From assembly GCF_041262565.1 (NCBI RefSeq), contig NZ_JBGCCJ010000001.1, forward strand, positions 1,364,001-1,428,000: 64,000 nt of DNA, read 5' to 3'. The notes beneath the pieces are model-generated. The model was not told the origin of the DNA, made no database searches, and was given only the letters and a program-made list of their open reading frames with translations. The position numbers and the translations under genes were made by a program. This document shows positions 8,825 through 18,512 of this stretch, in pieces. The number at the start of each line of letters is the position of its first letter. Position 1 is the stretch's first letter. Source of the stretch: Leifsonia sp. EB41 (lineage in GTDB: Bacteria; Actinomycetota; Actinomycetes; Actinomycetales; Microbacteriaceae).

Positions 8825-9942
8825 GCCGCTCCCCCGCGGTACGTGCGCCGCAGCCGGCCGCCCAGGCGCGTGACGATCTCGTAGTTGATCGTGTCCGCGG
8901 CCTCCGCCCAGTCGTCCGCGCCCGGCACGCCTGTCGCGGGATCGCCGAACAGCACGACCTCGTCGCCGACCGCGACCTCGGCGTCGCCGACGTCCACTAC
9001 GAACTGGTCCATCGCGACCCGGCCCGAGACGCGATAGCGCTTGCCGGCGATGGACACCGGGCCTCTGCCCGACGCGTGGCGTGGGATGCCCTCGGCGTAT
9101 CCGAGCGGGACGAGCGCGAGGGTGGTCTCGGCCTCCGTGCGGTAGGTGTAGTCGTAGGAGACGCCCGTGCCCGCAGCCACCCGGCGCACCGCCGCGACCC
9201 GGCCGCGCAGCGTCATCGCCGGGCGGAGTCCCAGCTCGACCGCCGACGCGGCGCCGAACGGGCTGAGCCCGTAGACCGCCAGCCCGAACCGCACCAGGTT
9301 GAACCGCGACTCCGGGAGGCTGAGTGCGGCGGCGCTGGCGGCGATGTGTCGGAGCTCGGGATGCAGCCCTGCCGCCTCCGCGCGCTCGATGCCCCAGGCG
9401 AACGCGGCGATCGCCGCCCGGTCGTCGTCGGGCGACGCGTTCGACAGGTGGCTGAAGAGGCCGCGCACCACGAGGGCGCCCGACTCTTCGAGCTCGTGGG
9501 CGCGTGCGACGACGGCCTCCCACTCGGACGCGGGGATGCCGTTGCGGCTGAGCCCTGTCTCCAGCTTGAGCTGCACGAATGCCGTGCGGTCGGCGCTGCC
9601 GGCGGCGGCCGCGGCCTCGAGCTGCGCGCGCGACGAGATGCCCACATCCAGGCCCGCGGCGACGGCGGCCGCGAAATCCTCGTCCGGGTCGTGCAGCCAC
9701 GCGAGCACCGGAGCATCGACGCCCGCCTCGCGCAGCGCGAGCCCCTCGGAGATGTCGGCGACGCCCAGCCAGTCCGCCCCGCCGGCGAGCGCGGCGCGAG
9801 CGCACTCGACCGCGCCGTGCCCGTAGGCGTTCGCCTTCACCACGGCCATCACGTGTTCGGTTCCGGCGATCTCGCGCAGGCGTGCGACGTTCGCGCTCAC
9901 CGCGTCCAGGTCGACGACGGCCTCCCGGAATGCGCCGCTCAC
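8821..9942 (-). CDS. alr: Alanine racemase
   Basis: This 373-residue PLP enzyme makes D-alanine for peptidoglycan. The PLP lysine is K36 in [10 protein letters not shown]. The catalytic tyrosine is probably Y263 in TGVSYDYTY, and [13 protein letters not shown] is a further conserved stretch. Length matches the family. It starts with GTG overlapping the acpS stop (GTGA) and ends overlapping the tsaE start, so acpS-alr-tsaE look translationally coupled. Confidence 0.95.
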   Translation of the reverse strand: MSGAFREAVVDLDAVSANVARLREIAGTEHVMAVVKANAYGHGAVECARAALAGGADWLGVADISEGLALREAGVDAPVLAWLHDPDEDFAAAVAAGLDVGISSRAQLEAAAAAGSADRTAFVQLKLETGLSRNGIPASEWEAVVARAHELEESGALVVRGLFSHLSNASPDDDRAAIAAFAWGIERAEAAGLHPELRHIAASAAALSLPESRFNLVRFGLAVYGLSPFGAASAVELGLRPAMTLRGRVAAVRRVAAGTGVSYDYTYRTEAETTLALVPLGYAEGIPRHASGRGPVSIAGKRYRVSGRVAMDQFVVDVGDAEVAVGDEVVLFGDPATGVPGADDWAEAADTINYEIVTRLGGRLRRTYRGGAA

Positions 9943-10295
9943 GCGTCGCGCTCCAGCACGACGAACGCGGAGGCGATCCCGGCATCGTGCGACATCGACA
10001 CGTGGATGTGCGCGATGCCGCGCTCGGCGACCTGGCGTCCGACGACGTTGTGCAGCACGAAACCCGGGTTCCTCTCTTCGTCGGGCACGATCTCCATGTC
10101 GTGCCAGCGCACGCCCTCCGAGCCGCCGAGCGCCTTGATCAACGCCTCCTTGGCGGCGAAGCGCGCGGCGAGGGAGTGCACAGGCAGGCCGCGCTCGGCC
10201 TCCGTGAAGAGGCGCTCGCGCAGCTTCGGGGTGCGCTCCAGCGATCGGGCGAAGCGCGCCAGATCGACGACGTCGATCCCGATGCCGGCGATCAC
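9939..10295 (-). CDS. acpS: Holo-[acyl-carrier-protein] synthase
   Basis: The 118-residue phosphopantetheinyl transferase moves 4'-phosphopantetheine from CoA to acyl carrier proteins. It has the metal-binding [12 protein letters not shown] (D8) and [13 protein letters not shown] motifs, with the expected AcpS length. The GTG start is 6 nt past the glmS stop. In some actinobacteria a similar protein is part of the fatty acid synthase; here it is the free-standing form. Confidence 0.93.
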   Translation of the reverse strand: MIAGIGIDVVDLARFARSLERTPKLRERLFTEAERGLPVHSLAARFAAKEALIKALGGSEGVRWHDMEIVPDEERNPGFVLHNVVGRQVAERGIAHIHVSMSHDAGIASAFVVLERDA

Positions 10296-10301
10296 GACGG
10301 C

Positions 10302-12152
10302 CTACTCCACAGTGACGGACTTGGCCAGGTTGCGCGGCTGGTCCACATCCAGGCCCTTGGCCGCCGACAGCTCCATGGCGAAGATCTGCAGCGGGACCAC
10401 CGACAGCAGCGGCTCGAACAGCGGCGCCGCCAGCGGGATGCGGATGACCTCGTCGGCGAACGGCAGCACAGCGGCGTCCCCGGCCTCGGCGATCGCGATG
10501 ACGCGGGCGCCGCGGGCGCGGATCTCCTGGATGTTGGAGACGACCTTCTTGTGCAGCTCGTCCGACCAGCGCGGGCTCGGCACCACGACGAAGACGGGCT
10601 GGCCCGGCTCGATCAGCGCGATCGGGCCGTGCTTGAGCTCACCGGCGGCGAAGCCCTCCGCGTGGATGTACGCCAGCTCCTTGAGCTTGAGCGCACCCTC
10701 CAGGGCGATCGGGTAGCCGACGTGACGGCCGAGGAAGAGCACGGAGCGGGTGTCCGACATCCAGTGCGCGAGCTGGGCGATCGTCCCGTGCGCCTCGAGC
10801 ACGGTGGCGATCTTCTCCGGCACGGCCTGGAGCTCGGCGACCGCGTCGCGCTGCTGCGCGGCGGACAGCGTGCCGCGCACCCGCCCGAGGTGGAGGCCGA
10901 AGAGGTAGAGCGCGGTGATCTGCGCGACGAACGCCTTGGTCGAGGCGACCGCGACCTCCGGGCCGGCGTGCGTGTACAGCGCCGCGTCGGACTCGCGCGG
11001 GATGGTGGCGCCCTGCGTGTTGCAGACCGAGATCGCCTTGGCGCCGGCCTCGCGGGCGTACTTGACCGCCATCAGCGTGTCCATCGTCTCGCCGGACTGG
11101 CTGATCGAGATGACCAGCGTGCCCGCGGTGAGGACCGGCTCGCGGTAGCGGAACTCGTGGCTGAGCTCGACCGTGACGGGGACGCGCGCCCACTTCTCGA
11201 TCGCGTAGCTGCCGACCAGGCCGGCGTAGGCGGCGGTGCCGCAGGCGACGATGGTGATGCGGTCGATGCCCTGAAGGAAGTCGTCGCCGATCGCGTCGAG
11301 CTCCGGGATGTGCACGGTCTCGTCCACGATGCGGCCGCGCAGCGTGTTCGCCACGGCGTCCGGCTCCTCGGCGATCTCCTTCGCCATGAACGACGACCAG
11401 CCGCCCTTCTCGGCGGCGGAGGCGTCCCAGGCGACCTCGAAGGGCTCCACCTCGACCGGTACGCCGGAGAAGTCGGTGACGGTGACGGAGTCGGGGGTGA
11501 TCGTGACGATCTGGTCCTGGCCGATCGCGAGCGCGCGGCGGGTGTGCTCGACGAACGCCGCGACGTCGGAGCCGAGGAAGTTCTCGCCCTCGCCGAGGCC
11601 GATCACCAGCGGGGAGTTGCGGCGGGCGCCGACGACGACGTGCGGCTGGTCCTGGTGCAGGGCGAGCAGCGTGAAGGCGCCCTCCAGCCGCGACACGACG
11701 CGCTGGAACGCCTCGCTCAGGTCGCCGGTGGCGCGGTACTCGCGGCCCAGCAGCACGGCTGCGACCTCGGTGTCCGTCTCTGACTCGAACGAGAAGCCGT
11801 CGGCGAGCAGCTCGTCCTTCAGGCTCGCGAAGTTCTCGATGATGCCGTTGTGGATGACGGCGAGCCGGCCGTCGTCGCCCAGGTGCGGGTGCGCGTTGCG
11901 GTCGGTCGGGCCGCCGTGCGTCGCCCAGCGGGTGTGGCCGATGCCGGTGCCGCCGTTGGGGATCGGATTGACGGTGAGGTCGTCGGCGAGCACGGCCAGC
12001 TTGCCGGCCTTCTTCGCCGTCCCGAGGCGCCCGTCAGGGGCGATGACGGCGACGCCGGCCGAGTCGTAGCCGCGATACTCGAGGCGCTTCAGACCGCCGA
12101 GCAGCACCTCCAGGCTCTTGTCGGTACCGACATACCCCACGATTCCACACAT
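10302..12152 (-). CDS. glmS: Glutamine-fructose-6-phosphate aminotransferase (isomerizing)
   Basis: The 616-residue enzyme makes glucosamine-6-phosphate, the first committed step to UDP-GlcNAc. The N-terminal glutaminase domain starts MCGIVGYVG, so Cys2 becomes the nucleophile after Met removal. GHTRWATHG and HNGIIENF follow. Two SIS domains carry SQSGETMDT and [12 protein letters not shown], and the C-terminus reads NLAKSVTVE. The start has no ribosome-binding site and lies 7 nt from a TAGACT -10 element, so the mRNA is probably leaderless. No glmS ribozyme is possible in so short a leader. Confidence 0.96.
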   Translation of the reverse strand: MCGIVGYVGTDKSLEVLLGGLKRLEYRGYDSAGVAVIAPDGRLGTAKKAGKLAVLADDLTVNPIPNGGTGIGHTRWATHGGPTDRNAHPHLGDDGRLAVIHNGIIENFASLKDELLADGFSFESETDTEVAAVLLGREYRATGDLSEAFQRVVSRLEGAFTLLALHQDQPHVVVGARRNSPLVIGLGEGENFLGSDVAAFVEHTRRALAIGQDQIVTITPDSVTVTDFSGVPVEVEPFEVAWDASAAEKGGWSSFMAKEIAEEPDAVANTLRGRIVDETVHIPELDAIGDDFLQGIDRITIVACGTAAYAGLVGSYAIEKWARVPVTVELSHEFRYREPVLTAGTLVISISQSGETMDTLMAVKYAREAGAKAISVCNTQGATIPRESDAALYTHAGPEVAVASTKAFVAQITALYLFGLHLGRVRGTLSAAQQRDAVAELQAVPEKIATVLEAHGTIAQLAHWMSDTRSVLFLGRHVGYPIALEGALKLKELAYIHAEGFAAGELKHGPIALIEPGQPVFVVVPSPRWSDELHKKVVSNIQEIRARGARVIAIAEAGDAAVLPFADEVIRIPLAAPLFEPLLSVVPLQIFAMELSAAKGLDVDQPRNLAKSVTVE

Positions 12153-12159
12153 GCACCCG

Positions 12160-12165
12160 AGTCTA
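12160..12165 (-). promoter_or_regulatory. -10 element of glmS (TAGACT), leaderless transcript predicted
   Basis: TAGACT on the minus strand is 7 nt from the glmS ATG, placing the start of transcription at or next to the A of ATG. No clear -35 is seen. The same hexamer occurs on the opposite strand for coaA. Confidence 0.5.
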
Positions 12166-12179
12166 TCGCGGGCGCACCT

Positions 12180-12185
12180 TAGACT
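12180..12185 (+). promoter_or_regulatory. -10 element of coaA (TAGACT), leaderless transcript predicted
   Basis: TAGACT is followed by 8 nt and then the coaA ATG at 12194. No Shine-Dalgarno sequence fits between, consistent with a leaderless mRNA. No clear -35 is seen. Confidence 0.5.
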
Positions 12186-12193
12186 TTTCTCCT

Positions 12194-13162
12194 ATGGCTG
12201 AGAACGGCGCCGCTCGCGGCGGATCCACGGCGAACGGCGAGTCCAGCACCCCCTTCGTGGAGCTGAGCCGGTCCGACTGGGCCGAGCTGGCGCAGAACAC
12301 CCGGCTGCCGCTGAACGCGACCGAGATCGTGCAGCTCCGCGGTCTCGGCGATCCGCTGGACCTGCGGGAGGTCGAGGAGGTCTACCTGCCGCTCAGCCGG
12401 CTGCTCAACCTGTACGTCGGCGGCACCAAGCAGCTCCACCGCGTCACGAGCGACTTCCTCGGCGAGCGCGCCCAGCCGACGCCCTTCGTGATCGGCGTCG
12501 CGGGCTCCGTAGCGGTCGGCAAGTCGAGCATCGCCCGCCTGATGCGCGAGCTGCTCTCGCGCTGGGACGACACCCCGCGCGTCGAGCTGGTGACGACGGA
12601 CGGCTTCCTCCTCCCGAACGCGGAGCTGGAGCGGCGCGGCCTGATGGAGCGCAAGGGCTTCCCCGAGTCGTACGACCGCCGCGCGCTGCTGCGGTTCGTC
12701 AGCGCGGTGAAGAGCGGGGCGCCGGAGGTGCGCGCGCCCTTCTACTCGCACCTCAGCTACGACATCGTGTCGGACGCGGAGATCGTCGTCCGCCGGCCGG
12801 ACGTCCTGATCGTGGAAGGCCTCAACGTCCTCCAGCCCGCGGGAGGCGGCAACCGGCTCGCCGTGAGCGACCTCTTCGACTTCAGCGTGTACGTGGACGC
12901 CAGGACGCGCGACATCGCGCACTGGTACGAGGAGCGCTTCCTCAAGCTGCAGCGCGGCGCGTTCGCCAACCCCAAGTCGTACTTCCACCGGTACGCGCAG
13001 CTGACCGAGGAGCAGGCCAGGGCGCGGGCCGCGTCGATCTGGACGGCGATCAACGAGCCCAACCTCATCCAGAACATCCGGCCGACGCGGTCGCGCGCCA
13101 AGCTCGTGCTGCGCAAGGAAGCCGACCACACGGTCAGCTCGGTGCTGCTCCGCAAGCTCTGA
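12194..13162 (+). CDS. coaA: Type I pantothenate kinase
   Basis: The 322-residue enzyme phosphorylates pantothenate in the first step of CoA synthesis. The P-loop is GSVAVGKSS (about residues 105-113), followed by [26 protein letters not shown] and YSHLSYDIV, all characteristic of the prokaryotic type I family. The C-terminal block [19 protein letters not shown] is also conserved. It diverges from glmS with only 41 bp between start codons. Confidence 0.96.
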   Translation: MAENGAARGGSTANGESSTPFVELSRSDWAELAQNTRLPLNATEIVQLRGLGDPLDLREVEEVYLPLSRLLNLYVGGTKQLHRVTSDFLGERAQPTPFVIGVAGSVAVGKSSIARLMRELLSRWDDTPRVELVTTDGFLLPNAELERRGLMERKGFPESYDRRALLRFVSAVKSGAPEVRAPFYSHLSYDIVSDAEIVVRRPDVLIVEGLNVLQPAGGGNRLAVSDLFDFSVYVDARTRDIAHWYEERFLKLQRGAFANPKSYFHRYAQLTEEQARARAASIWTAINEPNLIQNIRPTRSRAKLVLRKEADHTVSSVLLRKL

Positions 13163-13244
13163 CAGGGGTCCGCACGCATCGCGCGCAAAGGGCGGGTGCT
13201 CGAAGACTCTGGCCCGGCGTTCGCGCATCCCGTAGTCATGGGGT

Positions 13245-13553
13245 ATGGCAACACCTCGATCACACGCTGCTCAGCTCTTCGGCCGGCGGGTCCGCACAGC
13301 GCGAGTAGCGCTGGGCGTCAGCCAGGATGAGATCGCCCAGCTCGCGAACATGCACGTGACCAACTACGGCCGCGTGGAGCGTGGCGAGGCCAACTCCGAG
13401 CTCCACACCATCGTCCGCCTCGCGACGGCCCTCGGCGTGGACCCCGGAGAACTCCTGACCGGGTTGTTCGGCGACGGGATGCTCCCCGATCGCCAGCACG
13501 CGTACTCGGTCGCCGACTTCATCGCGGCCAAGCGCGCCCAGGAGTCACGGTAG
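13245..13553 (+). CDS. Small XRE-family helix-turn-helix regulator (tandem copy 1)
   Basis: The 102-residue protein has a single Cro/C1-type HTH (about residues 11-70: RTARVALGVSQDEIAQLANMHVTNYGRVERGEANSELHTIVRLATALGV) and a 30-residue tail ending YSVADFIAAKRAQESR. It is followed by a paralogue with the same architecture, including VSDF in the tail. No adjacent toxin or enzyme gene is visible. The target is unknown; the pair may regulate each other. Confidence 0.82.
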   Translation: MATPRSHAAQLFGRRVRTARVALGVSQDEIAQLANMHVTNYGRVERGEANSELHTIVRLATALGVDPGELLTGLFGDGMLPDRQHAYSVADFIAAKRAQESR

Positions 13554-13565
13554 CCAGGTATATAT

Positions 13566-13582
13566 GCACTGTGGATAAGTGC
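13566..13582. promoter_or_regulatory. Inverted repeat GCACT-N7-AGTGC, possible operator for the XRE pair
   Basis: A short dyad lies between the tandem XRE genes and ends 1 nt before the TATAGT -10 element at 13584-13589. Binding here would block transcription of the second gene. Only five bases per half-site match, so the call is weak. Confidence 0.35.
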
Positions 13583-13583
13583 G

Positions 13584-13589
13584 TATAGT
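13584..13589 (+). promoter_or_regulatory. -10 element (TATAGT) of the second XRE gene
   Basis: TATAGT lies 45 nt upstream of the ATG at 13635. No good -35 hexamer is found 17 nt upstream (TATATG), so activity may depend on a regulator. Confidence 0.4.
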
Positions 13590-13634
13590 TTCCATCCTCT
13601 GGGAAAAGACCACACAGGAAAACAGAGTAGACGC

Positions 13635-13957
13635 ATGTCGTCCCCGCGCTTCGAAGCAGCCCGCATCCTGGGCGGCCGTCTCCGTACCCGTCGCGTCGAG
13701 CTGGGCCTCTCCCGTACGAGGTGGCCAACCTCAGCCAGGTCGACGTCGCCAACTACGGCAAAGTCGAGCGCGGCGCCGGCAACCCGACGCTGCTGACACT
13801 GTTGCAGCTCGCCGTCACGCTCGAGACCGAGCCTGGCGCACTGCTCGAGGGTCTGGCCGACGTCGCCCTCCTGCCGGAGCGCACGCGGCCGTTCTCGGTC
13901 TCCGACTTCGTGCGCGAGCAGAACGCCCGGATGGACCGGGAAGCCGCGGAGAAGTAG
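13635..13957 (+). pseudogene. Small XRE-family regulator (tandem copy 2), single-base frameshift
   Basis: From the ATG the frame reads MSSPRFEAARILGGRLRTR then RVELGLS, then shifts. The continuation EVANLSQVDVANYGKVERG, ending VSDFVREQNARM, lies one frame over. Alignment with the upstream paralogue (RVALGVSQDEIAQLANMHVTNYGRVERG) shows that five bases (CGTAC, about 13712-13716) stand where six are expected, so one base is missing. Restored, the protein has 107 residues. The HTH is otherwise intact. It may be a genuine pseudogene or, given similar slips in tsaD and secY, a sequencing error. The labelled type reflects the sequence as given. Confidence 0.75.
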
Positions 13958-13980
13958 CTCCGCCGCCTGCCACGGCCGGG

Positions 13981-15342
13981 CTAGACGCCCAACCGCTCCC
14001 GCACGACGTCCGCCAGCTCGTTCGCGAGGCGCTCGGCCGTGTGCTGGTCGGCAGCCTCCACCATGACGCGCACCAGCGGCTCGGTGCCGGACGGGCGCAG
14101 CAGCACCCGGCCGGTGTCGCCCAGCGCCGCCTCGGCGGTCTGGACGGCGAGCTGCAGCGGCTCGTCCGTGTGGACGGCGTGGTGGTCCACACCTTTCACG
14201 TTGACCATCACCTGCGGGTACACGGTCATCACCTTGGCCAGCTCGGACAGCGGCTTGCGCTGACGCGCCATCTCGCTGAGGAGGTGGAGGCCGGTCAGGA
14301 TGCCGTCGCCGGTGGTCGCGAACTCGCGCATGATGACGTGGCCCGACTGCTCGCCGCCGAGGGCGTAGTCGTTCTGGTTCATCTCCTCGAGCACGTAACG
14401 GTCGCCGACGGCGGTCTCGACGATCCGGATGCCGTGCTCGCGCATAGCGATCTTGAGGCCGAGGTTGCTCATCACGGTCGCGACGAGCGTGTCGTCGGTG
14501 AGCTTGCCGCGCTCCTTCATGCCGACCGCGAGGATCGCCATGATCTGGTCGCCGTCGACGACGTTGCCGTCGGCGTCGATCGCGAGGCAGCGGTCGGCGT
14601 CGCCGTCGTGGGCGATTCCGACGTCCGCGCCGGCCGCGAGGACGGCCCTCGCCAGGTTGTCGAGGTGGGTCGAGCCGACGCCGTCGTTGATGTTCATGCC
14701 GTCGGGCGAGTCGCCGATGACGGTCACGCGGGCGCCCGAGTCGGTGAACACCTCTGGCGAGATGCCGGCAGCCGCGCCGTGAGCGCAGTCGAGCACGACG
14801 TGGATGCCGTCGAGCCGGTGCGGGAGGCTCGCCAGCAAGTGCACGACGTAGCGGTCCTCCGCGTCGGCGAAGCGGCGGATGCGGCCCACATCGGCGCCGG
14901 TCGGAGTCAGTTTCTCCATCTCGAGGTGCTGCTCGATGCGGTCCTCGACGATGTCGGGGAGCTTGGTGCCGCCGCGCGCGAAGATCTTGATCCCGTTGTC
15001 GGGGGCGGGGTTGTGCGACGCCGACACCATGACACCGAAGTCGGCGTCGAAGTCGGCGATCAGGAACGCCGCGGCCGGCGTCGGGATGACACCGGCGTCG
15101 TAGACGTCGATGCCCGAGCTGGCCAGCCCGGCCGCGACAGCGGCCGAGAGGAACTCGCCGGAGACCCTGGGGTCCCTGGCGACGATGGCGCGCGGGCGTT
15201 TGCCCGCAGCGCGCCGCGCCTCGGCGCTGCGGCCTCGCGTCAGGACAGCAGCAGCTGCCTGAGCGAGGCCGAGCGCGAGGTCGGCGGTGAGAGGACCGTT
15301 CGCGAGTCCGCGGACTCCGTCGGTTCCGAAAAGGCGGGGCAT
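13981..15342 (-). CDS. glmM: Phosphoglucosamine mutase
   Basis: The 453-residue enzyme converts glucosamine-6-phosphate to glucosamine-1-phosphate, directly after GlmS. It begins [29 protein letters not shown]. The phospho-serine loop is [14 protein letters not shown] (near residue 104), the metal loop is [14 protein letters not shown], and the phosphate-binding [15 protein letters not shown] is near the end. It follows rpsI by 27 bp on the same strand, the usual actinobacterial order. Confidence 0.96.
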   Translation of the reverse strand: MPRLFGTDGVRGLANGPLTADLALGLAQAAAAVLTRGRSAEARRAAGKRPRAIVARDPRVSGEFLSAAVAAGLASSGIDVYDAGVIPTPAAAFLIADFDADFGVMVSASHNPAPDNGIKIFARGGTKLPDIVEDRIEQHLEMEKLTPTGADVGRIRRFADAEDRYVVHLLASLPHRLDGIHVVLDCAHGAAAGISPEVFTDSGARVTVIGDSPDGMNINDGVGSTHLDNLARAVLAAGADVGIAHDGDADRCLAIDADGNVVDGDQIMAILAVGMKERGKLTDDTLVATVMSNLGLKIAMREHGIRIVETAVGDRYVLEEMNQNDYALGGEQSGHVIMREFATTGDGILTGLHLLSEMARQRKPLSELAKVMTVYPQVMVNVKGVDHHAVHTDEPLQLAVQTAEAALGDTGRVLLRPSGTEPLVRVMVEAADQHTAERLANELADVVRERLGV

Positions 15343-15369
15343 GGACCGAAGCCTAAACGCTCGCGAGCG

Positions 15370-15870
15370 TCAACGCTTGGAGAACTGCGAAGCCTTGCGG
15401 GCCTTCTTGAGACCGGCCTTCTTGCGCTCGGTGACGCGCGCGTCACGGGTGAGGAAGCCGGCCTTCTTGAGGGTCGGACGGTTGTTCTCGCGGTCGATCT
15501 CGTTCAGCGCGCGGGCGATGGCGAGGCGCAGAGCGCCGGCCTGACCCGACGGGCCGCCGCCGGTGATGCGGGCGACGACGTCGTAGGAGCCGATGAGGTC
15601 GAGGACCTTGAACGGGTCCGTGATGAGCTGCTGGTGCAGCTTGTTCGGGAAGTAGTCCGCGAACTCACGGCCGTTGACCGTGATGGTGCCGGCACCGGGG
15701 ACCAGGCGCGCACGCGCGATGGCCTCCTTGCGGCGGCCGACGGCTGCGCCGGGCACGGAGAGGACGGGACGCGGGGCCGCGGGGGCCGCGCTCTCGGGGG
15801 TCTCGGTCGAGTAGGACTCGACGTTCTCGGCAACCTGGGCCGAGTCGATGCTGTCTGCGATCTTCGCCAC
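15370..15870 (-). CDS. rpsI: 30S ribosomal protein S9
   Basis: The 166-residue protein has a variable 45-residue N-terminal extension rich in Ala, Ser and Pro. The S9 core follows ([24 protein letters not shown] ... [15 protein letters not shown]) and ends in the basic tail [12 protein letters not shown] that reaches the P-site tRNA. GTG is the likely start. It lies 49 bp after rplM in the same transcript. Confidence 0.96.
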   Translation of the reverse strand: MAKIADSIDSAQVAENVESYSTETPESAAPAAPRPVLSVPGAAVGRRKEAIARARLVPGAGTITVNGREFADYFPNKLHQQLITDPFKVLDLIGSYDVVARITGGGPSGQAGALRLAIARALNEIDRENNRPTLKKAGFLTRDARVTERKKAGLKKARKASQFSKR

Positions 15871-15919
15871 GATGGTGATAATCCTTTGTCTTTAAGTCAG
15901 TCGTGAAGGTCTGGATCGC

Positions 15920-16366
15920 TTACTGGGCGACCTGGCCGAGCGTGTACTGCTTCGGCTGCTGGGCGGCGTGCGGGTGCTCGCTTCCGGTGTAGACCTTCAG
16001 CTTGCGGAGCTGGGCGCGGCCGAGGGAGGTCTTCGGCAGCATGCCGCGGACAGCCTTCTCGACGGCGCGGACCGGGTTCTTCTCGAGGAGCTCCGAGTAC
16101 GTGGTGGCCTTGAGGCCGCCCGGGTAGCCCGAGTGACGGTAGGCCTTCTTCTGAGCCGCCTTCTGGCCGGTGAGGGCCACCTTGTCGGCGTTCACGATGA
16201 TGACGAAGTCGCCCATGTCCATGTGGGGGGCGAAGGTCGCCTTGTGCTTGCCGCGGAGGAGGGCGGCGGTGTGGCTGGCGAGACGGCCGAGCACGACGTC
16301 GGTCGCGTCGATGACGACCCAGTCGCGCTGGATCTCGTCTGCCTTCGGGGAATAAGTGCGCGTCAC
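15920..16366 (-). CDS. rplM: 50S ribosomal protein L13
   Basis: The 148-residue protein shows the L13 landmarks [39 protein letters not shown] and [33 protein letters not shown]. The start is GTG with a weak ribosome-binding site. A strong promoter 150 bp upstream gives a leader of about 140 nt, which is long for this organism. In Escherichia coli L13 controls its own operon, so autoregulation in the leader is possible but unproven here. Confidence 0.96.
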   Translation of the reverse strand: MTRTYSPKADEIQRDWVVIDATDVVLGRLASHTAALLRGKHKATFAPHMDMGDFVIIVNADKVALTGQKAAQKKAYRHSGYPGGLKATTYSELLEKNPVRAVEKAVRGMLPKTSLGRAQLRKLKVYTGSEHPHAAQQPKQYTLGQVAQ

Positions 16367-16512
16367 AGTAGTGGCTGCTTTCTGTATCGAACGGAGGAGT
16401 TCGTGAATCCCGCTCCGATGGGGGTTCTCGTCTCGATGAGGCGGGAACCGGGGCCGGTGGAGGGCTCACGTTCGTGGGTCGCGCCGCAGTGTGGCGCGGA
16501 CACCAAGGGTCA

Positions 16513-16542
16513 ATACTACGCGACACGCCCGGGGAGGGTCAA
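16513..16542 (-). promoter_or_regulatory. Promoter of rplM-rpsI (TTGACC - 18 nt - TAGTAT)
   Basis: On the minus strand TTGACC (16537-16542) and TAGTAT (16513-16518) are 18 nt apart. The 14 nt just after the -10, TGACCCTTGGTGTC, recur with one change at the same place in the infA promoter. Confidence 0.75.
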
Positions 16543-16573
16543 ACCGGGGCGACGCCGGCCGCCGGCGCGGCGG

Positions 16574-17440
16574 TCAGAGCGACCGCAGCGCCCGCGTCTG
16601 CTCCGCCCGCAGCGCGAGCTCCGCGTCCTCCGGGTATCCGACCTCCATCAGCGTCAGCCCGCGCGCAGGCATCACCTTGAAGGCGTTGGTGCGGGCGCGT
16701 CCGTCGCGCAGCTCGATCAGGTCACCGGGAGTCAGATCCCCTTCGCCCACCGCGACGCACCCGCCGACCAGTGCGCGGACCATGCTGTGGCAGAACGCGT
16801 CGGCCACGACCTCCCCCACCAGCACGCCGTCGTCGTCGCGTGTCCAGGAGAAGTCGAGCAGGGTACGGATCGTGGTCGCGCCCACCCGCGCCTTGCAGTA
16901 ACTGGCGAAGTCGTGGAGGCCGAGCAGGCCGTGCGCGGCCAGGTCCATCGCGTCGGCGTCGAGGTCCGCCGAGACCCAGGCCGTCCGGTGTCGCTGCAGC
17001 GGATCGCGGAGCGAGGCACGATCGGCGACCCGGTATTCGTAGCGTCGCCAGACCGCGGAGAAGCGCGCGTCGAACCCGGCAGGGGCCTCGCTCGCGCGCA
17101 GCACCACGGCGTCCGCCACCGGCCCGAGAACGCCGTTGAGCCGCCGGGCCAGCGCGTCGGGCGCGTCGAGCGGGGGCCGCTTGCCGTGCGGCTTGCTCAG
17201 GATCGCCACCTGCCCGGGGCCGAGGTCGACGTGCGCCACCTGCGCCCGCGCGTGGACCCCGGCGTCGGTGCGGCCCGCGACCGTCAGTGTGGGGGGCTCG
17301 CCCGCACGGCGGAAGATCGTCGCAAGCGCGTCCTCCAGGGCACCCTGCACGGTCCGCAGCCCCGGCTGTCGTCCCCAGCCGTTGAAGTCGGTGCCCTGGT
17401 AGGCGATGTCGAGCCGGAATCGGGTCGCCTCGTCGGTCAT
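16574..17440 (-). CDS. truA: tRNA pseudouridine(38-40) synthase
   Basis: The 288-residue enzyme modifies U38-U40 of the anticodon stem. The catalytic aspartate is D59 in AGRTDAGVHARAQVAHVD. The N-terminal IAYQGTDFNGWGRQPG and C-terminal FCHSMVRALVGGCVAVGEG blocks fit TruA. An internal insertion (about residues 75-95) gives slightly more than bacterial average length, common in actinobacteria. It precedes rplM on the same strand, but rplM has its own promoter beyond the truA stop. Confidence 0.94.
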   Translation of the reverse strand: MTDEATRFRLDIAYQGTDFNGWGRQPGLRTVQGALEDALATIFRRAGEPPTLTVAGRTDAGVHARAQVAHVDLGPGQVAILSKPHGKRPPLDAPDALARRLNGVLGPVADAVVLRASEAPAGFDARFSAVWRRYEYRVADRASLRDPLQRHRTAWVSADLDADAMDLAAHGLLGLHDFASYCKARVGATTIRTLLDFSWTRDDDGVLVGEVVADAFCHSMVRALVGGCVAVGEGDLTPGDLIELRDGRARTNAFKVMPARGLTLMEVGYPEDAELALRAEQTRALRSL

Positions 17441-17462
17441 CCCTCGATTCTAGGGAAACCGC

Positions 17463-18503
17463 TCAGTACTCACGGACGAGGGCGGTCTCGCCGAACGTCG
17501 TGACGAACCCCATCCCCGTGTAGAGGCTGTCGGCGCCGGTCGGGCTGGCCGCGTCCACATCGAGCACGGCCTTCTGCCAGCCGCGGCGGCTGCTCTCAGT
17601 GAGCACGGCGCTCAGCAGCGCAGGCGCGATGCGCCGGCCGCGGTGCGCGCGGGTGACCGCGACGGTCGAGATGTACGGGCCGGAGAAGCCCTGCCCTGGC
17701 CAATCGTCCGGGTTCACGTCGCAGAGGACCACTCCGGCTACGTCCTCGCCGGCCAGCGCGACGAAGGACACCTCTGGAGCGAACGTCCCGCCGATCAGCG
17801 ACTCCCACTGCTCGTCGCTGAGCGGCTGGCTCCCCCAGTGGTCGCGGAAGGCCTCGTCCCGCGCCGCGTGCACCGCGTCGGCGAGGTCGCTCGTGTACGG
17901 CACGATCCGCACGGCTTCCGTCGGGGTCACCTCGGGGATCGGGAGTGCCAGGTCGCGCTCCATCGTGTGGAACCAGCGGGCCGCCCTGAAACCGGCGGCC
18001 GTCAGCAGCCGCTCGCGATCCGGCGCCCGGCGGTCCGCATAGCCCACCAGCCAGCCCGGCAGCGCCGTCTCGATCGTCGCCAGCTTCTGCTCCCCGCGCG
18101 CCCGCTGCCAGGCGAGCAGCTCGCGGCCGATGCCCTTCCCGCGGTGATCCGGGTGCACGGCGCCGTTCATGAACTCGCGCACCAGGGAGACCTGCCGGGG
18201 CGGCTCCAGCACCGAGCCGACCGCCAGCACCGAGCCGTCGTGCCCCTGCGCGAGGAGGGTGTCCCGCTCCAGGTCGAGGAAGCTGAAGGCGAGCTCGTCC
18301 GCCAGCTCCTCCCGCGTCGTGAGGTAGTTGGGATGGTCGGCTGCGTCGCTCGCCCGCAGCACCGCGAGCACGGCGTCGGTGTCGGACTCCGCGATCGGGC
18401 GCCACTCGGCGACCAGCGGATGCCGCGGCCGGTACGTCGGCGGCGCCTCCACGCGCTCGCTCAGCGGTGGGAGGTGCGCTTCGACGATCTCAGGCCCCGG
18501 CAT
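17463..18503 (-). CDS. Tandem GNAT-domain N-acetyltransferase
   Basis: The 346-residue protein holds two GNAT domains. The first (about 30-190) has motif A GAVHPDHRGKGIGRELLAWQ. The second (about 205-346) has STVAVTRAHRGRRIAPALLSAVL followed by LDVDAASPTGADSLYTGMGF. The layout recalls mycothiol synthase MshD, but overall length and sequence differ and no mycothiol genes are nearby. The substrate is unknown. It lies 22 bp upstream of truA on the same strand and may be cotranscribed. Confidence 0.82.
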   Translation of the reverse strand: MPGPEIVEAHLPPLSERVEAPPTYRPRHPLVAEWRPIAESDTDAVLAVLRASDAADHPNYLTTREELADELAFSFLDLERDTLLAQGHDGSVLAVGSVLEPPRQVSLVREFMNGAVHPDHRGKGIGRELLAWQRARGEQKLATIETALPGWLVGYADRRAPDRERLLTAAGFRAARWFHTMERDLALPIPEVTPTEAVRIVPYTSDLADAVHAARDEAFRDHWGSQPLSDEQWESLIGGTFAPEVSFVALAGEDVAGVVLCDVNPDDWPGQGFSGPYISTVAVTRAHRGRRIAPALLSAVLTESSRRGWQKAVLDVDAASPTGADSLYTGMGFVTTFGETALVREY

Positions 18504-18512
18504 CCGGCCAGC

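Noticed and set aside
12153-12193. glmS ribozyme or other leader riboswitch
   Set aside because: The whole divergent spacer is 41 bp, too short for any known riboswitch class.
13245-13957. Toxin-antitoxin or phage immunity module around the XRE pair
   Set aside because: Neither a toxin-like gene nor any phage gene is adjacent; the neighbours are coaA and glmM.
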